DNA from: Thiogranum sp.
Lineage (GTDB): Bacteria; Pseudomonadota; Gammaproteobacteria; DSM-19610
Assembly: GCA_024636585.1 (NCBI GenBank)
Contig: JAGXGS010000035.1
Span: 26,711-90,710, forward strand
Direction: 5' to 3'
DNA: 64,000 nt
Shown here: one piece after another, positions 36,876-46,490 of the stretch
Layout of the letters: each line of letters begins with the position of its first letter
Position numbering within the stretch: the first letter of the stretch is position 1
The notes under the pieces: generated by a model
Database searches by the model: none
What the model saw: the letters and a program-made list of their open reading frames with translations, nothing else
Told to the model about the DNA's origin: nothing
Translations under genes and position numbers: made by a program

Positions 36876-38294
36876 ATGCCGGAGTCGGTGCAGTCGGCGG
36901 CCGCGGTCGAATTTTCCAGTGACCGCCAGAAAGTCCCCCCACATTCCTTGCAGGCGGAGCAATCTCTGCTCGGCGGCCTGCTCCTGGACAATCGTGCCTG
37001 GGACCAGATCGCTGATCTGGTGTCCGAGGGCGATTTCTATCGCCGCGACCATCGCCTGATTTTCACTGCCATCGGCAGCTTGATCGAACGCGGCGATCCC
37101 TGCGATGTGATCACCATTTCCGAATGGCTGGACGGGCAGGGCAAGCTCGCTGAAATGGGCGGCCTGGCTTACCTTGGCGGCCTTGCCAAAGATACGCCAA
37201 GTGCGGCGAACATTCGCGCTTATGCATCTATCGTGCGCGAAAACTCCGTACTCCGGCAGCTTGCCGATGTCGGTACAGAGATTGCCAACAGTGCCTATTT
37301 CACCGAAGGTCGCGACACCGCAGCGCTGCTGGATAACGCCGAGCGGCAGGTGTTCAGAATTGCCGAACAGGGCAACAGCCGCGGCGCCGGTTTTCGCAAT
37401 ATAAAGGATTTGCTTACCCTGGCGGTCGACCGTATCGACCTGCTGTTTCACCAGGATACGCCACTGACCGGTGTGTCCACGGGGTTCGCTGATATCGATG
37501 ATATGACCGCCGGGCTGCAGTCTTCCGATCTGGTGATTATCGCCGGGCGGCCGTCGATGGGCAAAACCAGTTTTGCCATGAATATCGCCGAACATGCCGC
37601 CATCAAGGATCAGGTGCCGGTCGCAGTGTTCAGTATGGAAATGCCTGGCGAACAGTTGGCCATGCGTCTGATGTCATCGCTGGGCCGGATCAACCAGACC
37701 AAAGTGCGCACCGGCAAGCTGGAAGATGATGACTGGCCGCGTCTGACTTCCGCCGTCAGCATTCTCTCCCGGGCCCCGCTGTTCATCGATGACACGCCGG
37801 CATTGTCGCCCACCGAGTTGCGTGCCCGGGCCCGGCGTCTGAAGCGCGAGCATAACCTGGGCCTGATTGTGATCGATTATCTGCAGCTGATGCAGATTCC
37901 GGGGCACAAGGAAAACCGAACCGGCGAGATTTCGGAAATTTCCCGGTCCCTGAAAGCACTGGCCAAGGAGCTCAGCGTGCCGGTGATTGCGCTGTCGCAG
38001 CTCAACCGCAGTCTTGAACAACGGCCCAACAAGCGTCCGGTGATGTCGGATCTGCGTGAGTCGGGTGCCATCGAGCAGGACGCCGACGTCATCATGTTTA
38101 TCTATCGTGATGAAGTTTACGACGAAGACAGCCCGGACAAGGGCACGGCTGAAATCATCATCGGCAAGCAGCGCAACGGTCCCATCGGCATGCGCCGGCT
38201 GACCTTTCTTGGTCAGCATACCCGGTTCGAGAATTTCAGTTCGGCCGGCAGCTATTCCGAAGGTGGCTATGTGCCCGCGGATAATGGTGGATGA
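36876..38294 (+). CDS. dnaB: Replicative DNA helicase
   Basis: A 472 aa hexameric helicase at the fork. The N-terminal primase-interaction domain (SLQAEQSLLGGLLLDN) and linker precede the RecA-like motor with Walker A GRPSMGKTSF, Walker B LIVIDYLQL and the SQLNRSLEQRPNKRPVMSDLRESGAIEQDADVIMF region with its arginine finger. No intein is present (normal length). ATG 36876 follows GGAGGACGG. The alr start overlaps its stop by four bases. Confidence 0.97.
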   Translation: MPESVQSAAAVEFSSDRQKVPPHSLQAEQSLLGGLLLDNRAWDQIADLVSEGDFYRRDHRLIFTAIGSLIERGDPCDVITISEWLDGQGKLAEMGGLAYLGGLAKDTPSAANIRAYASIVRENSVLRQLADVGTEIANSAYFTEGRDTAALLDNAERQVFRIAEQGNSRGAGFRNIKDLLTLAVDRIDLLFHQDTPLTGVSTGFADIDDMTAGLQSSDLVIIAGRPSMGKTSFAMNIAEHAAIKDQVPVAVFSMEMPGEQLAMRLMSSLGRINQTKVRTGKLEDDDWPRLTSAVSILSRAPLFIDDTPALSPTELRARARRLKREHNLGLIVIDYLQLMQIPGHKENRTGEISEISRSLKALAKELSVPVIALSQLNRSLEQRPNKRPVMSDLRESGAIEQDADVIMFIYRDEVYDEDSPDKGTAEIIIGKQRNGPIGMRRLTFLGQHTRFENFSSAGSYSEGGYVPADNGG

Positions 38295-39394
38295 CACGTC
38301 CGGTACGGGCACGAATCGATCTTGACGCCCTGACACATAACTTATCCCTGGCACGCGCGGCAGCCGCCGGCAGCCGCATCATGGCGGTCATCAAGGCCGA
38401 TGCATACGGCCACGGTGCTGTTCGCGTAGCGCGTGCTCTTTCACAGGCAGATGCCTTTGCCGTTGCCAGCCTCGAAGAAGCACTGCAATTGCGTGAGGCC
38501 GGTATCCGTCAGCCGATTGTATTGCTCGATGGTGTGTTTCATCCCGATGAACTGGAGCAGGCAGTGACGCACCAGCTACAGCTGGTCGTACACTGCGAAG
38601 AACAGGTGGTCTGGCTGGAGCGGTTCCGTTCCGGCGCTGCGCTGAGCTTGTGGCTGAAGATCAATACCGGCATGAACCGGCTGGGTTTTGCCCCTTCCGA
38701 TGCGACGACGGTATGGCAACGCCTGCAGCGTTTGCCTTACATGAAGACCGGCGAGGTGCGCTGGATGTCTCACCTGGCATGTGCGGATGAAGTCAAACAC
38801 CCGGTAAATGATGCACAGCTGGAGGCTTTCAACGAAGTCACGGGTTTCAGCGCGCGGCTGCAGGGGAAATCGGCAGAGCGCTCAATGGCAAATTCCGCAG
38901 CGTTGCTCACGCGCCCGGACATGCATTTCGACTGGGTGCGCCCAGGCATCATGCTGTATGGGGCATCGCCGATGCTGCCGGGCGAGCCATTGTCGGTACA
39001 ACTGCGACCGGCCATGACATTCGAATCGCAGCTCATGGCGGTTCACTCGCGCCGCAAAGGTGACGCAGTGGGATACGGACTGGGCTGGAGCTGTCCTGAA
39101 GATATGCCGCTCGGTATTGTCGCAGTCGGCTACGGTGACGGATATCCGCGCCATGCGCCAAACGGCACACCGGTACTGGTCAACGGACTGCCGGCGCCGC
39201 TCGTGTCGCGCGTATCGATGGATATGATCTGCGTGGATTTGCGCGGGCAGCCGCATGCGCGACCGGGCGACCCGGTGCAGTTATGGGGCCGCGGCCTGCC
39301 AGTGGAACAGATCGCGGAACATGCCGGCACCATCGGCTACGAACTGTTATGCGGAGTGACTGCCCGGGTGCCGCGCGTTTATGGCAACGGATAG
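38291..39394 (+). CDS. alr: Alanine racemase
   Basis: A 367 aa PLP enzyme that interconverts L- and D-alanine for peptidoglycan. The PLP lysine is Lys35 in AVIKADAYGHG. The second catalytic Tyr lies in the VGYGLGWSC region, and the C-terminal beta domain carries VSMDMICVDL. Its ATG overlaps the dnaB stop (ATGA), as is usual for this gene pair in gammaproteobacteria. Confidence 0.95.
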   Translation: MTRPVRARIDLDALTHNLSLARAAAAGSRIMAVIKADAYGHGAVRVARALSQADAFAVASLEEALQLREAGIRQPIVLLDGVFHPDELEQAVTHQLQLVVHCEEQVVWLERFRSGAALSLWLKINTGMNRLGFAPSDATTVWQRLQRLPYMKTGEVRWMSHLACADEVKHPVNDAQLEAFNEVTGFSARLQGKSAERSMANSAALLTRPDMHFDWVRPGIMLYGASPMLPGEPLSVQLRPAMTFESQLMAVHSRRKGDAVGYGLGWSCPEDMPLGIVAVGYGDGYPRHAPNGTPVLVNGLPAPLVSRVSMDMICVDLRGQPHARPGDPVQLWGRGLPVEQIAEHAGTIGYELLCGVTARVPRVYGNG

Positions 39395-39404
39395 TCAATT
39401 TTGA

Positions 39405-40772
39405 ATGGCTAAATCACGGCAAATCTTTCACTGTACCGAGTGCGGAGCCCAGGCGTCGAAATGGGCCGGGCAATGCGGGGATTGCGGTGCATGGAATAGC
39501 ATGACCGAAGCGCTGTCGGTGGTACCTGCCAGCCCTCAGGCAGCGCGCTTCTCCGGCTACGCCGGCAGTGCCGCGCCTGTAGTGCAGAGTCTGTCCGACA
39601 TCAAACCAGGTGCTGAAGCGCGGGTGTCGATCGGCGTTGATGAACTGGATCGGGTGCTTGGCGGCGGACTGGTGGCAGGTTCCGTGATATTGATCGGCGG
39701 TGACCCCGGTATTGGCAAGTCGACGCTGCTATTGCAGGCATTGGCTGCCGTTTCATGTTCACTCAAATCCCTTTATGTGACCGGCGAGGAGTCACCGGAG
39801 CAGGTGTCGCTGCGCGCCCAGCGCCTGGGCGTCAATGCCGACCGGGTGCGGCTGCTGCCGGAGACGTCGGTGGAGCGCATCATTGAACACGCGCGTCATG
39901 AGGCGCCACAGGTCATGGTGATCGATTCGGTGCAGACGCTGTATACCGAGCTGTTGCAGTCCGCGCCTGGGTCGGTGGGTCAGGTACGGGAGAGCGCGGC
40001 ACAGCTCGTGCGCTTTGCCAAACATACGGGCGTTGCGTTGTTCCTGGTCGGCCATGTCACCAAAGAGGGCACCCTCGCGGGTCCTCGCGTGCTTGAACAC
40101 ATGGTCGATACGGTGCTGTATTTCGAGGGGGATCCAGGTGGCAGGTATCGGGTGATCCGCGCCATCAAGAATCGCTTCGGAGCGGTGAATGAACTGGGCG
40201 TGTTCGCCATGACCGACAAAGGGCTGAAGGAGGTGCGCAATCCTTCTTCCATCTTCCTGTCGCGGCATGAGCAGCCGGTCGCGGGCAGCGTGATTCTGGT
40301 TACCATGGAAGGCACGCGGCCGATGCTGGTGGAGGTACAGGCGCTGGTGGATGACAGCCAGTTATCCAATCCTCGCCGCGTCACGCTGGGCCTGGAGCAT
40401 AACCGGCTGGCGATGATGCTGGCAGTCCAGCACCGGCATGGCGGAATTCTGATGAGCGACCAGGATGTATTCGTGAATGTGGTCGGTGGCGTGCGGGTGA
40501 CCGAAACGGCCGCCGATCTTGCGGTGTTGCTGGCGGCGCTCTCCAGCTTTCGTGACCGGGCGCTGCCGAACGACCTGGTTGTGTTTGGTGAAGTCGGCCT
40601 GGCGGGCGAAATACGTCCGGTTCCGAACGGCCAGCAGCGCCTGAAGGAAGCCGCGAAACTGGGATTCAAACAGGCGCTTGTGCCGACCGCGAATGTTCCG
40701 AAGGCAGGCATCGACGGCCTTGAAATTCACGGCGTCGCGCGTTATGCAGAGGTGCTGGACTGGTTTGCCTGA
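39405..40772 (+). CDS. radA: DNA repair protein RadA
   Basis: 455 aa, a DnaB-like branch-migration helicase in recombination. An N-terminal zinc finger (CTECGAQASKWAGQCGDCG), Walker A GGDPGIGKST, the RadA-specific KNRFG motif and a C-terminal Lon-protease-like domain (VFGEVGLAGEIRPV) are all present. The ribosome site is weak, and the gene lies 10 bases after alr. Confidence 0.96.
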   Translation: MAKSRQIFHCTECGAQASKWAGQCGDCGAWNSMTEALSVVPASPQAARFSGYAGSAAPVVQSLSDIKPGAEARVSIGVDELDRVLGGGLVAGSVILIGGDPGIGKSTLLLQALAAVSCSLKSLYVTGEESPEQVSLRAQRLGVNADRVRLLPETSVERIIEHARHEAPQVMVIDSVQTLYTELLQSAPGSVGQVRESAAQLVRFAKHTGVALFLVGHVTKEGTLAGPRVLEHMVDTVLYFEGDPGGRYRVIRAIKNRFGAVNELGVFAMTDKGLKEVRNPSSIFLSRHEQPVAGSVILVTMEGTRPMLVEVQALVDDSQLSNPRRVTLGLEHNRLAMMLAVQHRHGGILMSDQDVFVNVVGGVRVTETAADLAVLLAALSSFRDRALPNDLVVFGEVGLAGEIRPVPNGQQRLKEAAKLGFKQALVPTANVPKAGIDGLEIHGVARYAEVLDWFA

Positions 40773-40787
40773 GGGCCAGCCGTGCAG

Positions 40788-41771
40788 TTAACCCAGTGCC
40801 GAAAGTTCGCGTTCAAGTAACTGCGGATCGCCGAGATTCATTTCGACCAGTCGACGCAGACAGGTAATGCTGTCGACATCGATATCACGACAGCGCAAAC
40901 CCAGTTGCTCCTGCTCATGGTGCGCGGCGGATGCCTCCATTGTGATATCGGGCCCGCCTTCCAGGTGCACGCTCAGTTGAAATACTTCGTCAGCTGCGCA
41001 TTGAAAATCGGCGGGTACTCTGATGAGTGCCCCATGCAATGAAATATCGATCAGACGGGTATCCCATTGTTGCTGCGCCCCACGCAATGTTACAGCGACA
41101 TCAAATGGAATACGGCTAAACTGGCGTTGCTTTATCGCCTCTGCTGCGCTATTCGCAGCATTCGGATCTGCCGCGGTCTGGTTGTCAGCAAAAAACTGCA
41201 CTTTCAATTCTCCGACCGTAATTTCATCTCCATGATTCAGCCTGTGCGTCGCATCGCCAATATCAACGCCATTTATGTTCGGCGTTTGAGCGCCCTGCAG
41301 GTGACTGATATGAAAACCGTCGTCGCGCCGGGCAATAACGGCCAGCTGGATATCGGATCTGCCGATGCGCGTAAACGCTTTGTCCAGGCGGATAGTGCGC
41401 CCGAGATGGCTGCCGGTGAGAATCTGCAGCAGGCCGGTCGCCGGCTGTCTCACCACGGTCGAGTCCAGAAGGACGCCCTCCTGCTCTTCAGAAAACCCCA
41501 GCGTATGTTTGCCGATCCGGATTTCATCGCCATCCAGTAGTTGCCGCGACGCAGTGATTTTCTCGTCGTTTACGAGCACCGGCGTATTCTCGCTGCAGGG
41601 CTCGATGCTGACGCATTCACCGCTGGTAGTGAGGCGCGCGTGCTGTGGCTCCACCGCAAGGCTGTCGATGGGAATGAGGCAATCAGGATCCCGCCCGATC
41701 AGACAGTCCCCGGATGGAATCGCAAAAATCTTGAGCTTGCGATCCTTGAATGCCAGCGTTAGCTTCGCCAT
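40788..41771 (-). CDS. FHA-FHA-PilZ protein
   Basis: 327 aa. Two forkhead-associated domains come first: one with LIGRDPDCLIP ... QHARL ... VNDEKI (residues about 20-75), and a more degenerate one with RIGRSDIQL ... NINGVDI (about 105-195). A C-terminal PilZ domain follows, with the c-di-GMP motif RxxxR (RQFSR) and DISLHG. FHA domains bind phosphothreonine and PilZ binds c-di-GMP, so the protein could integrate Ser/Thr phosphorylation with c-di-GMP. No kinase is in the window. It is convergent with radA and upstream of nothing in its own direction. Confidence 0.8.
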   Translation of the reverse strand: MAKLTLAFKDRKLKIFAIPSGDCLIGRDPDCLIPIDSLAVEPQHARLTTSGECVSIEPCSENTPVLVNDEKITASRQLLDGDEIRIGKHTLGFSEEQEGVLLDSTVVRQPATGLLQILTGSHLGRTIRLDKAFTRIGRSDIQLAVIARRDDGFHISHLQGAQTPNINGVDIGDATHRLNHGDEITVGELKVQFFADNQTAADPNAANSAAEAIKQRQFSRIPFDVAVTLRGAQQQWDTRLIDISLHGALIRVPADFQCAADEVFQLSVHLEGGPDITMEASAAHHEQEQLGLRCRDIDVDSITCLRRLVEMNLGDPQLLERELSALG

Positions 41772-41876
41772 GACCTTCCTTTAGTAAGTAAATGTTTCGC
41801 GGTAGAGTTTATCGATTGTAAACATCGGCTAATTGCAGACGATCTGATGGGTCAGGTGATTCTGTCATTGGTCCGG

Positions 41877-43154
41877 TTACTCGGTGTTCGGGGCGCGTCG
41901 CTGGGTGCTGTGGACACGCAGCGTCTTTACCAGGTTGCCCTTCGTTTGCACGATTTCGACAGGATAACCCGACAACAGCAGGCTGGTTCCCGGTTCCGGT
42001 ATGTCTTCGAGGTACTCCAGCACCAGGCCATTGAGTGTCTTTGGACCGTCGGTCGGCAGTTCCATGTCCAGTGCGCGATTGAGGTCGCGAATATTGGCGG
42101 TTCCGTCGACCAGATATGTGCCATCTGCCTGGCGGGTATAGTCGGTAATCGCGGAGGAAGGGTCGGTTGTGAATTCGCCGACCACTTCTTCGAGTATGTC
42201 TTCCAGCGTGACCAGGCCCTGGATATCCCCGTACTCATCGACAACAAGTCCGACCCGGCGGCGTTCGCGCTGGAAGTTGAGCAGCTGGCGGTTCAGCGGG
42301 GTATTCTCCGGGATAAAAAGCGGTTCCTTGAGCAGATCCTGCAGCGCATTTTTGTCAAAAGTGTTGCGCCTGATCAGGGCCAGGACGTTACGCAGATGAA
42401 CAAATCCGACAACGTGATCGATGCTGTTGCGGTAGACCGGCAGGCGGGTATATTGCGTCGATACCATCTGTTCCACGATACTTTCCCAGTCATCTTCCAG
42501 ATCAATACCGCTGATTTCCTTGCGCGGCACCATGATATCTTCGACTGTCACTTTTTCGAGGTCCAGGATGTTGAGCAGCATGTCCTGGTGTCGCTTCGGA
42601 ATCATTGCCCCGGCTTCCAGCACGACGGTGCGCAGTTCTTCCTGACTGAGTGAATCGACCGAACTGTCCTCCCGCCGCACGCCGATGGTTTTCAGCAGGC
42701 CATTGGCGATGATATTGACTGTCCACACCAGCGGATACATGACCCACAATAGCGGCCCATAAACAAACGCTGCCGGGAAGGCTACCCGCTCCGGATGCAA
42801 TGCGGCCAACGTTTTGGGCGTGACTTCTGCAAAAACCAGAATGACCATGGTAAGCAATGCAGCGCCCACCACCAGCCCCGCTTCCCCGGCCAGACGAACG
42901 GCGATAACAGCAGTGAGCGTCGAAGCAAGAACATTGACGAAGTTGTTGCCGAGCAGAATGATGCCAATAAGTCGGTCAGGACGCTGCAGCAGTTTCTGGG
43001 CGCGCACCGCCCCTGCATGCCTGGCGCGCGCCAGGTGCCGCAGGCGGTAGCGGTTTAGCGTCATCAGACCTGTTTCCGAACCGGAAAAAAATGCGGATAG
43101 TATGAGCAGGAAGAACAGGGCGCCAAACAAAACGCTGAGCGGAATATCGTCCAA
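41877..43154 (-). CDS. CorC/HlyC-family membrane protein with CBS domains
   Basis: 425 aa. A DUF21 (CNNM) transmembrane domain (FFSGSETGLMTLNRYRLRHLA and three to four helices) precedes a CBS pair (EDIMVPRKEISGIDLEDDW and a second near VVDEYGDIQGLVTLEDILEEVVGEF) and a CorC_HlyC domain at the C-terminus. Homologues are linked to magnesium or cobalt efflux. It is the counterpart of E. coli yfjD, next to ypjD and ffh as there. Confidence 0.9.
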   Translation of the reverse strand: MDDIPLSVLFGALFFLLILSAFFSGSETGLMTLNRYRLRHLARARHAGAVRAQKLLQRPDRLIGIILLGNNFVNVLASTLTAVIAVRLAGEAGLVVGAALLTMVILVFAEVTPKTLAALHPERVAFPAAFVYGPLLWVMYPLVWTVNIIANGLLKTIGVRREDSSVDSLSQEELRTVVLEAGAMIPKRHQDMLLNILDLEKVTVEDIMVPRKEISGIDLEDDWESIVEQMVSTQYTRLPVYRNSIDHVVGFVHLRNVLALIRRNTFDKNALQDLLKEPLFIPENTPLNRQLLNFQRERRRVGLVVDEYGDIQGLVTLEDILEEVVGEFTTDPSSAITDYTRQADGTYLVDGTANIRDLNRALDMELPTDGPKTLNGLVLEYLEDIPEPGTSLLLSGYPVEIVQTKGNLVKTLRVHSTQRRAPNTE

Positions 43155-43226
43155 TGAAAGGTAACCTGATTGCCGGAGGTGATTTTATTGTAGGCGGAAT
43201 TAAGCGGGATGTCAGTCGCGAGCGCG

Positions 43227-44033
43227 TCAGTGGAGGATCAGTTCCAGCACCAGTTTGCTGCCAAAATAGGCCAGCACCAGAAATGTGAAGCCGCTGAGCG
43301 TCCAGATAATGGTCTTGCGCCCGCGCCAGCCGAATTTCCAGCGGCCCCAGAGCAGCACGCCGAAAATGACCCAGCTGGTGATGGACAGGATTGTTTTGTG
43401 GGCCAGGTGCTGGGCAAAGATGTCTTCCAGAAACAATATGCCGGTGAGCAGGGCGACCGTGAGCAGTGTAAAGCCAGTGCCGATCATCTGGAACAGCAGT
43501 CGCTCCATCATCTGTAGCGGCGGTAGCGCACGGATAAAACCGCCGGGCTGGCGATTGCGCAAATGCCGATCCTGGATTGCCAGCAGGATTGCCTGCAGTG
43601 CCGCCAGTGCGAACAGGCTGTAAGCGAGCACCGAAAACAGAATATGCAGATCGAGCTGCCACTGGTCAGAAACAATGATGTTTTGCTGGTCCGGGTAGCG
43701 ATTGGCCAAGGCAACCGTCGCAGCGGCGATAGGCAGCATTGGAATACCCAGATTTTCGACGGGTTGGCTGATGGCGGCGAGCAGCAGCACCAGCACCATC
43801 AACAGCGCCATAAGCGAAGCGGCGTTGAAAAAACCGAGATCAAGACCGCCCCGGGTCATGAGTTCGGGATAAAGCGCAGTGGCGTGCAGAATGACGGCGC
43901 CAAACCCAAGCAGCAGAACTGCCGCACGGTTGATGCTCTGACCACTGCCGTGACGTGCCAGACGCACAGTGAGCGCCGCACTGGTAAGCAGGTACAGGAT
44001 GATCGCAAGGAGTGCGAAGCCAACGGAATGCAT
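43227..44033 (-). CDS. ypjD: CcsA/YpjD-like cytochrome c assembly-type membrane protein
   Basis: 268 aa with about eight helices. The pattern (WQLDLHILFSVLAYSLFALAALQAILLAIQ; later SWVIFGVLLWGRWKFGWRGRKTIIW) matches the CcsA/CcmC-like YpjD family, related to heme-handling proteins; the exact role is unknown. ATG 44033 is chosen because homologues begin MHS-type just before the first helix; an in-frame start at 44120 would add 29 residues with no support. It is divergent from the metallo-beta-lactamase-fold gene. Confidence 0.85.
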   Translation of the reverse strand: MHSVGFALLAIILYLLTSAALTVRLARHGSGQSINRAAVLLLGFGAVILHATALYPELMTRGGLDLGFFNAASLMALLMVLVLLLAAISQPVENLGIPMLPIAAATVALANRYPDQQNIIVSDQWQLDLHILFSVLAYSLFALAALQAILLAIQDRHLRNRQPGGFIRALPPLQMMERLLFQMIGTGFTLLTVALLTGILFLEDIFAQHLAHKTILSITSWVIFGVLLWGRWKFGWRGRKTIIWTLSGFTFLVLAYFGSKLVLELILH

Positions 44034-44282
44034 AGGCGGATGATGGCATAAGCCGCCGGTGGCTGGAAGCCTTGGAACTACCTGTCGGGTGTGGATGAGC
44101 CTGTCGGCAGACGTCACCACCGGCTGACGCTGCGCGGCAGTCAGCAGCAGCTGCGCTACTGCGACACCGGGAAATGTTCAGGATGCCAGTGGAAGTGTGA
44201 ACGGCTTGCCACTTCGTATGCCAACTTGCGTGGCACGATCTTCGCATTCAATCTGCAGGATTGCTGGCAGAGAGCGCGAGTC

Positions 44283-45047
44283 ATGGAGCTGAGGGTACTG
44301 GGATGCAGTGGAGGGATCGGCGTGTCTTTACACACCACATCGCTGCTTGTCGACGATGACATTCTGATCGACGGCGGCACCGGACTGGCGGAGCTGAGCC
44401 GCGAGGAAATGTCGCTGGTGCGACATATTTTCATAACCCATTCGCATCTTGATCATATTGCCGGTTTCCCCATGCTGCTGGATTCGATATTTGATCTGAT
44501 TAAAACCCCTATCGTTCTGCACGCGCGGCCGGAAACCTTGCAGGTGCTCCAGCAGCACATATTCAACTGGCTCGTATGGCCGGATTTCTCCTGTCTTCCG
44601 AGCGTGGAGCAACCGGTGCTGAAGTTCCAGCCCATGATGCCGGGAGAGCAGCTGCAGGTTGGTAACCGGACGGTGGAGATGATTGCAGTCAACCATTCAG
44701 TGCCGGCAGCCGGTTACCGCGTGCAGAATGGCAGCGGCAGTTTCGCCTTCAGCGGCGATACGACCACCAATGACACCCTGTGGGAAGCGCTGAACCGCCA
44801 TGATGATCTGGACCTGTTGATCGTCGAATCGGCATTTCCCGACCAGGAACGCACACTGAGTGAGAAAGCGCGCCATTACTGCCCGCAGCTGCTGGCGCAG
44901 GATCTGGAAAAGCTCAGACATCGCCCGCGGTTATATCTGAGCCACCTCAAACCGGGCTGCGAAGAGACCATTGTTGCGCAATGCCGCCATCGTATTGTCG
45001 GTCTGCCGGTAGAGCGGCTGTGCGGAGGCGACCGCTTCACGTTATAA
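44283..45047 (+). CDS. Metallo-beta-lactamase-fold hydrolase (class II cyclic-nucleotide phosphodiesterase-like)
   Basis: 254 aa. The metal-binding motif HxHxDH is His53-Ser-His55-Leu-Asp57-His58 (THSHLDH). The opening LRVLGCSGGIG with TTSLLVDDDILIDGGTGLAELS resembles class II 3',5'-cyclic-nucleotide phosphodiesterases, but other MBL hydrolases are not excluded. ATG 44283 starts the fold. The frame stays open upstream to a GTG at 44091, adding a Cys-rich arm that I regard as untranslated. It lies directly before ffh. Confidence 0.72.
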   Translation: MELRVLGCSGGIGVSLHTTSLLVDDDILIDGGTGLAELSREEMSLVRHIFITHSHLDHIAGFPMLLDSIFDLIKTPIVLHARPETLQVLQQHIFNWLVWPDFSCLPSVEQPVLKFQPMMPGEQLQVGNRTVEMIAVNHSVPAAGYRVQNGSGSFAFSGDTTTNDTLWEALNRHDDLDLLIVESAFPDQERTLSEKARHYCPQLLAQDLEKLRHRPRLYLSHLKPGCEETIVAQCRHRIVGLPVERLCGGDRFTL

Positions 45048-45100
45048 TTCCCGGCCTGTTCTATATCCCGTAGCCAAGCGATCAAGCCGGAGTTCCTGTC

Positions 45101-46459
45101 ATGTTCGACAACCTCACCGAACGTCTTACCCATACCATCAAGCGCCTGCGCGGCCAGGGGCGTCTCAGTGAAGACAATATAAAGGAAGCCCTGCGCGAGG
45201 TGCGGGTGGCACTTCTGGAGGCCGACGTGGCCCTGCCGGTGGTGAAGGAATTCGTCGACAAGGTGCGCGCCCGCGCCATCGGACAGGAAGTCCTGCAAAG
45301 CCTGACGCCCGGACAGGCGCTGGTCAAGATAGTCAACGATGAGCTGGTTAGCATCATGGGCGAGGCTTGCGACGGGCTACAGCTCAATGTTCAGCCCCCC
45401 GCCGTGGTACTGATGGCCGGGCTGCAGGGATCAGGAAAAACCACATCGACAGCGAAACTGGCCCGCTGGCTGAAAGAACGGGAAAAGAAGTCGGTGTTGG
45501 TGGCCAGTTGCGACGTGTATCGCCCGGCGGCGATCGATCAGCTGAAAACGCTCGCCGGGGAGGTGGAAACGGAGTTTTTCCCGAGCGATCCAGGTCAGAA
45601 GCCGGTGGAAATTGCCGCGCAGGCACTGGACTATGCGCGCAAAAAACATCTGGATGTGCTCATTATCGATACCGCGGGTCGACTGCACATCGATGCGGAC
45701 ATGATGGAGGAAATCCGGGCCATACATGCAGCCGTCAGTCCGGTCGAGACCCTGTTCGTGGTGGATAGCATGACTGGACAGGATGCGGCCAATACTGCGC
45801 GCGTATTCAACGATGCGCTGCCCCTGACCGGTGTCATTCTTACCAAGGCCGATGGCGATGCGCGGGGCGGTGCCGCCCTGTCGATTCGCTCAATAACCGG
45901 ACGGCCGATCAAGTTTCTTGGCGTGGGAGAGAAAACCGCTGCGCTTGAGCCATTTCATCCTGATCGGGTGGCGTCGCGTATTCTCGGTATGGGAGATGTG
46001 CTCAGTCTGGTCGAGGAAGCCGAGCGCAAGATCGACAGGAGCAAGGCAGAGAAACTCGCCGGTAAGCTCGGCAAGGGCAAGCGCTTCGACCTGGAAGATT
46101 TCCACGATCAACTGGAGCAGATGATGGGCATGGGCGGTTTGAGCAGCCTGATGGACAAGCTGCCGGGCATGGGTCAGCTGCCGACCGAGGTGCGGAACCA
46201 GGTGAATGACGGGGAAATGCAGCGCATGCTGGCTATCATTCGTTCCATGACCATGAAGGAACGGCAGTTCCCCGATATCATCAAAGGTTCCAGACGGCGC
46301 CGTATTGCGGCAGGTTCGGGAACCCAGATCCAGGACGTCAATCGCCTGCTCAAGCAGTTCATGCAGATGCAAAAGATGATGAAGAAAATGTCCAAAGGCG
46401 GAATGAAAAACATGATGCGCGGCCTGAAAGGGCGCATGCCGCAAGGTTTTCCGATGTAA
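45101..46459 (+). CDS. ffh: Signal recognition particle protein Ffh
   Basis: 452 aa. Binds signal sequences and 4.5S RNA for cotranslational targeting. N domain (LTERLTHTIKRLRGQG), G domain with GLQGSGKTT (G1), DTAGR (G3) and TKADGDARGG (G4), and a Met-rich M domain (MQKMMKKMSKGGMKNMMRGL). A TATAAT at 45043-45048 could be its -10. No 4.5S RNA gene is visible nearby. Confidence 0.97.
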   Translation: MFDNLTERLTHTIKRLRGQGRLSEDNIKEALREVRVALLEADVALPVVKEFVDKVRARAIGQEVLQSLTPGQALVKIVNDELVSIMGEACDGLQLNVQPPAVVLMAGLQGSGKTTSTAKLARWLKEREKKSVLVASCDVYRPAAIDQLKTLAGEVETEFFPSDPGQKPVEIAAQALDYARKKHLDVLIIDTAGRLHIDADMMEEIRAIHAAVSPVETLFVVDSMTGQDAANTARVFNDALPLTGVILTKADGDARGGAALSIRSITGRPIKFLGVGEKTAALEPFHPDRVASRILGMGDVLSLVEEAERKIDRSKAEKLAGKLGKGKRFDLEDFHDQLEQMMGMGGLSSLMDKLPGMGQLPTEVRNQVNDGEMQRMLAIIRSMTMKERQFPDIIKGSRRRRIAAGSGTQIQDVNRLLKQFMQMQKMMKKMSKGGMKNMMRGLKGRMPQGFPM

Positions 46460-46468
46460 AAAAACAAA

Positions 46469-46490
46469 AGGCGATCCAGAAGGATCGCCT
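46469..46490. terminator. Hairpin after ffh, strongest on the minus strand
   Basis: AGGCGATCC (46469-46477) and GGATCGCCT (46482-46490) form nine perfect pairs around AGAA. The A-rich tract is on the left (AAAAAAACAAA), so the T run follows the stem only when read on the minus strand. Read on +, no T run follows. It may close ffh weakly, or end an unannotated minus-strand transcript. Confidence 0.65.
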
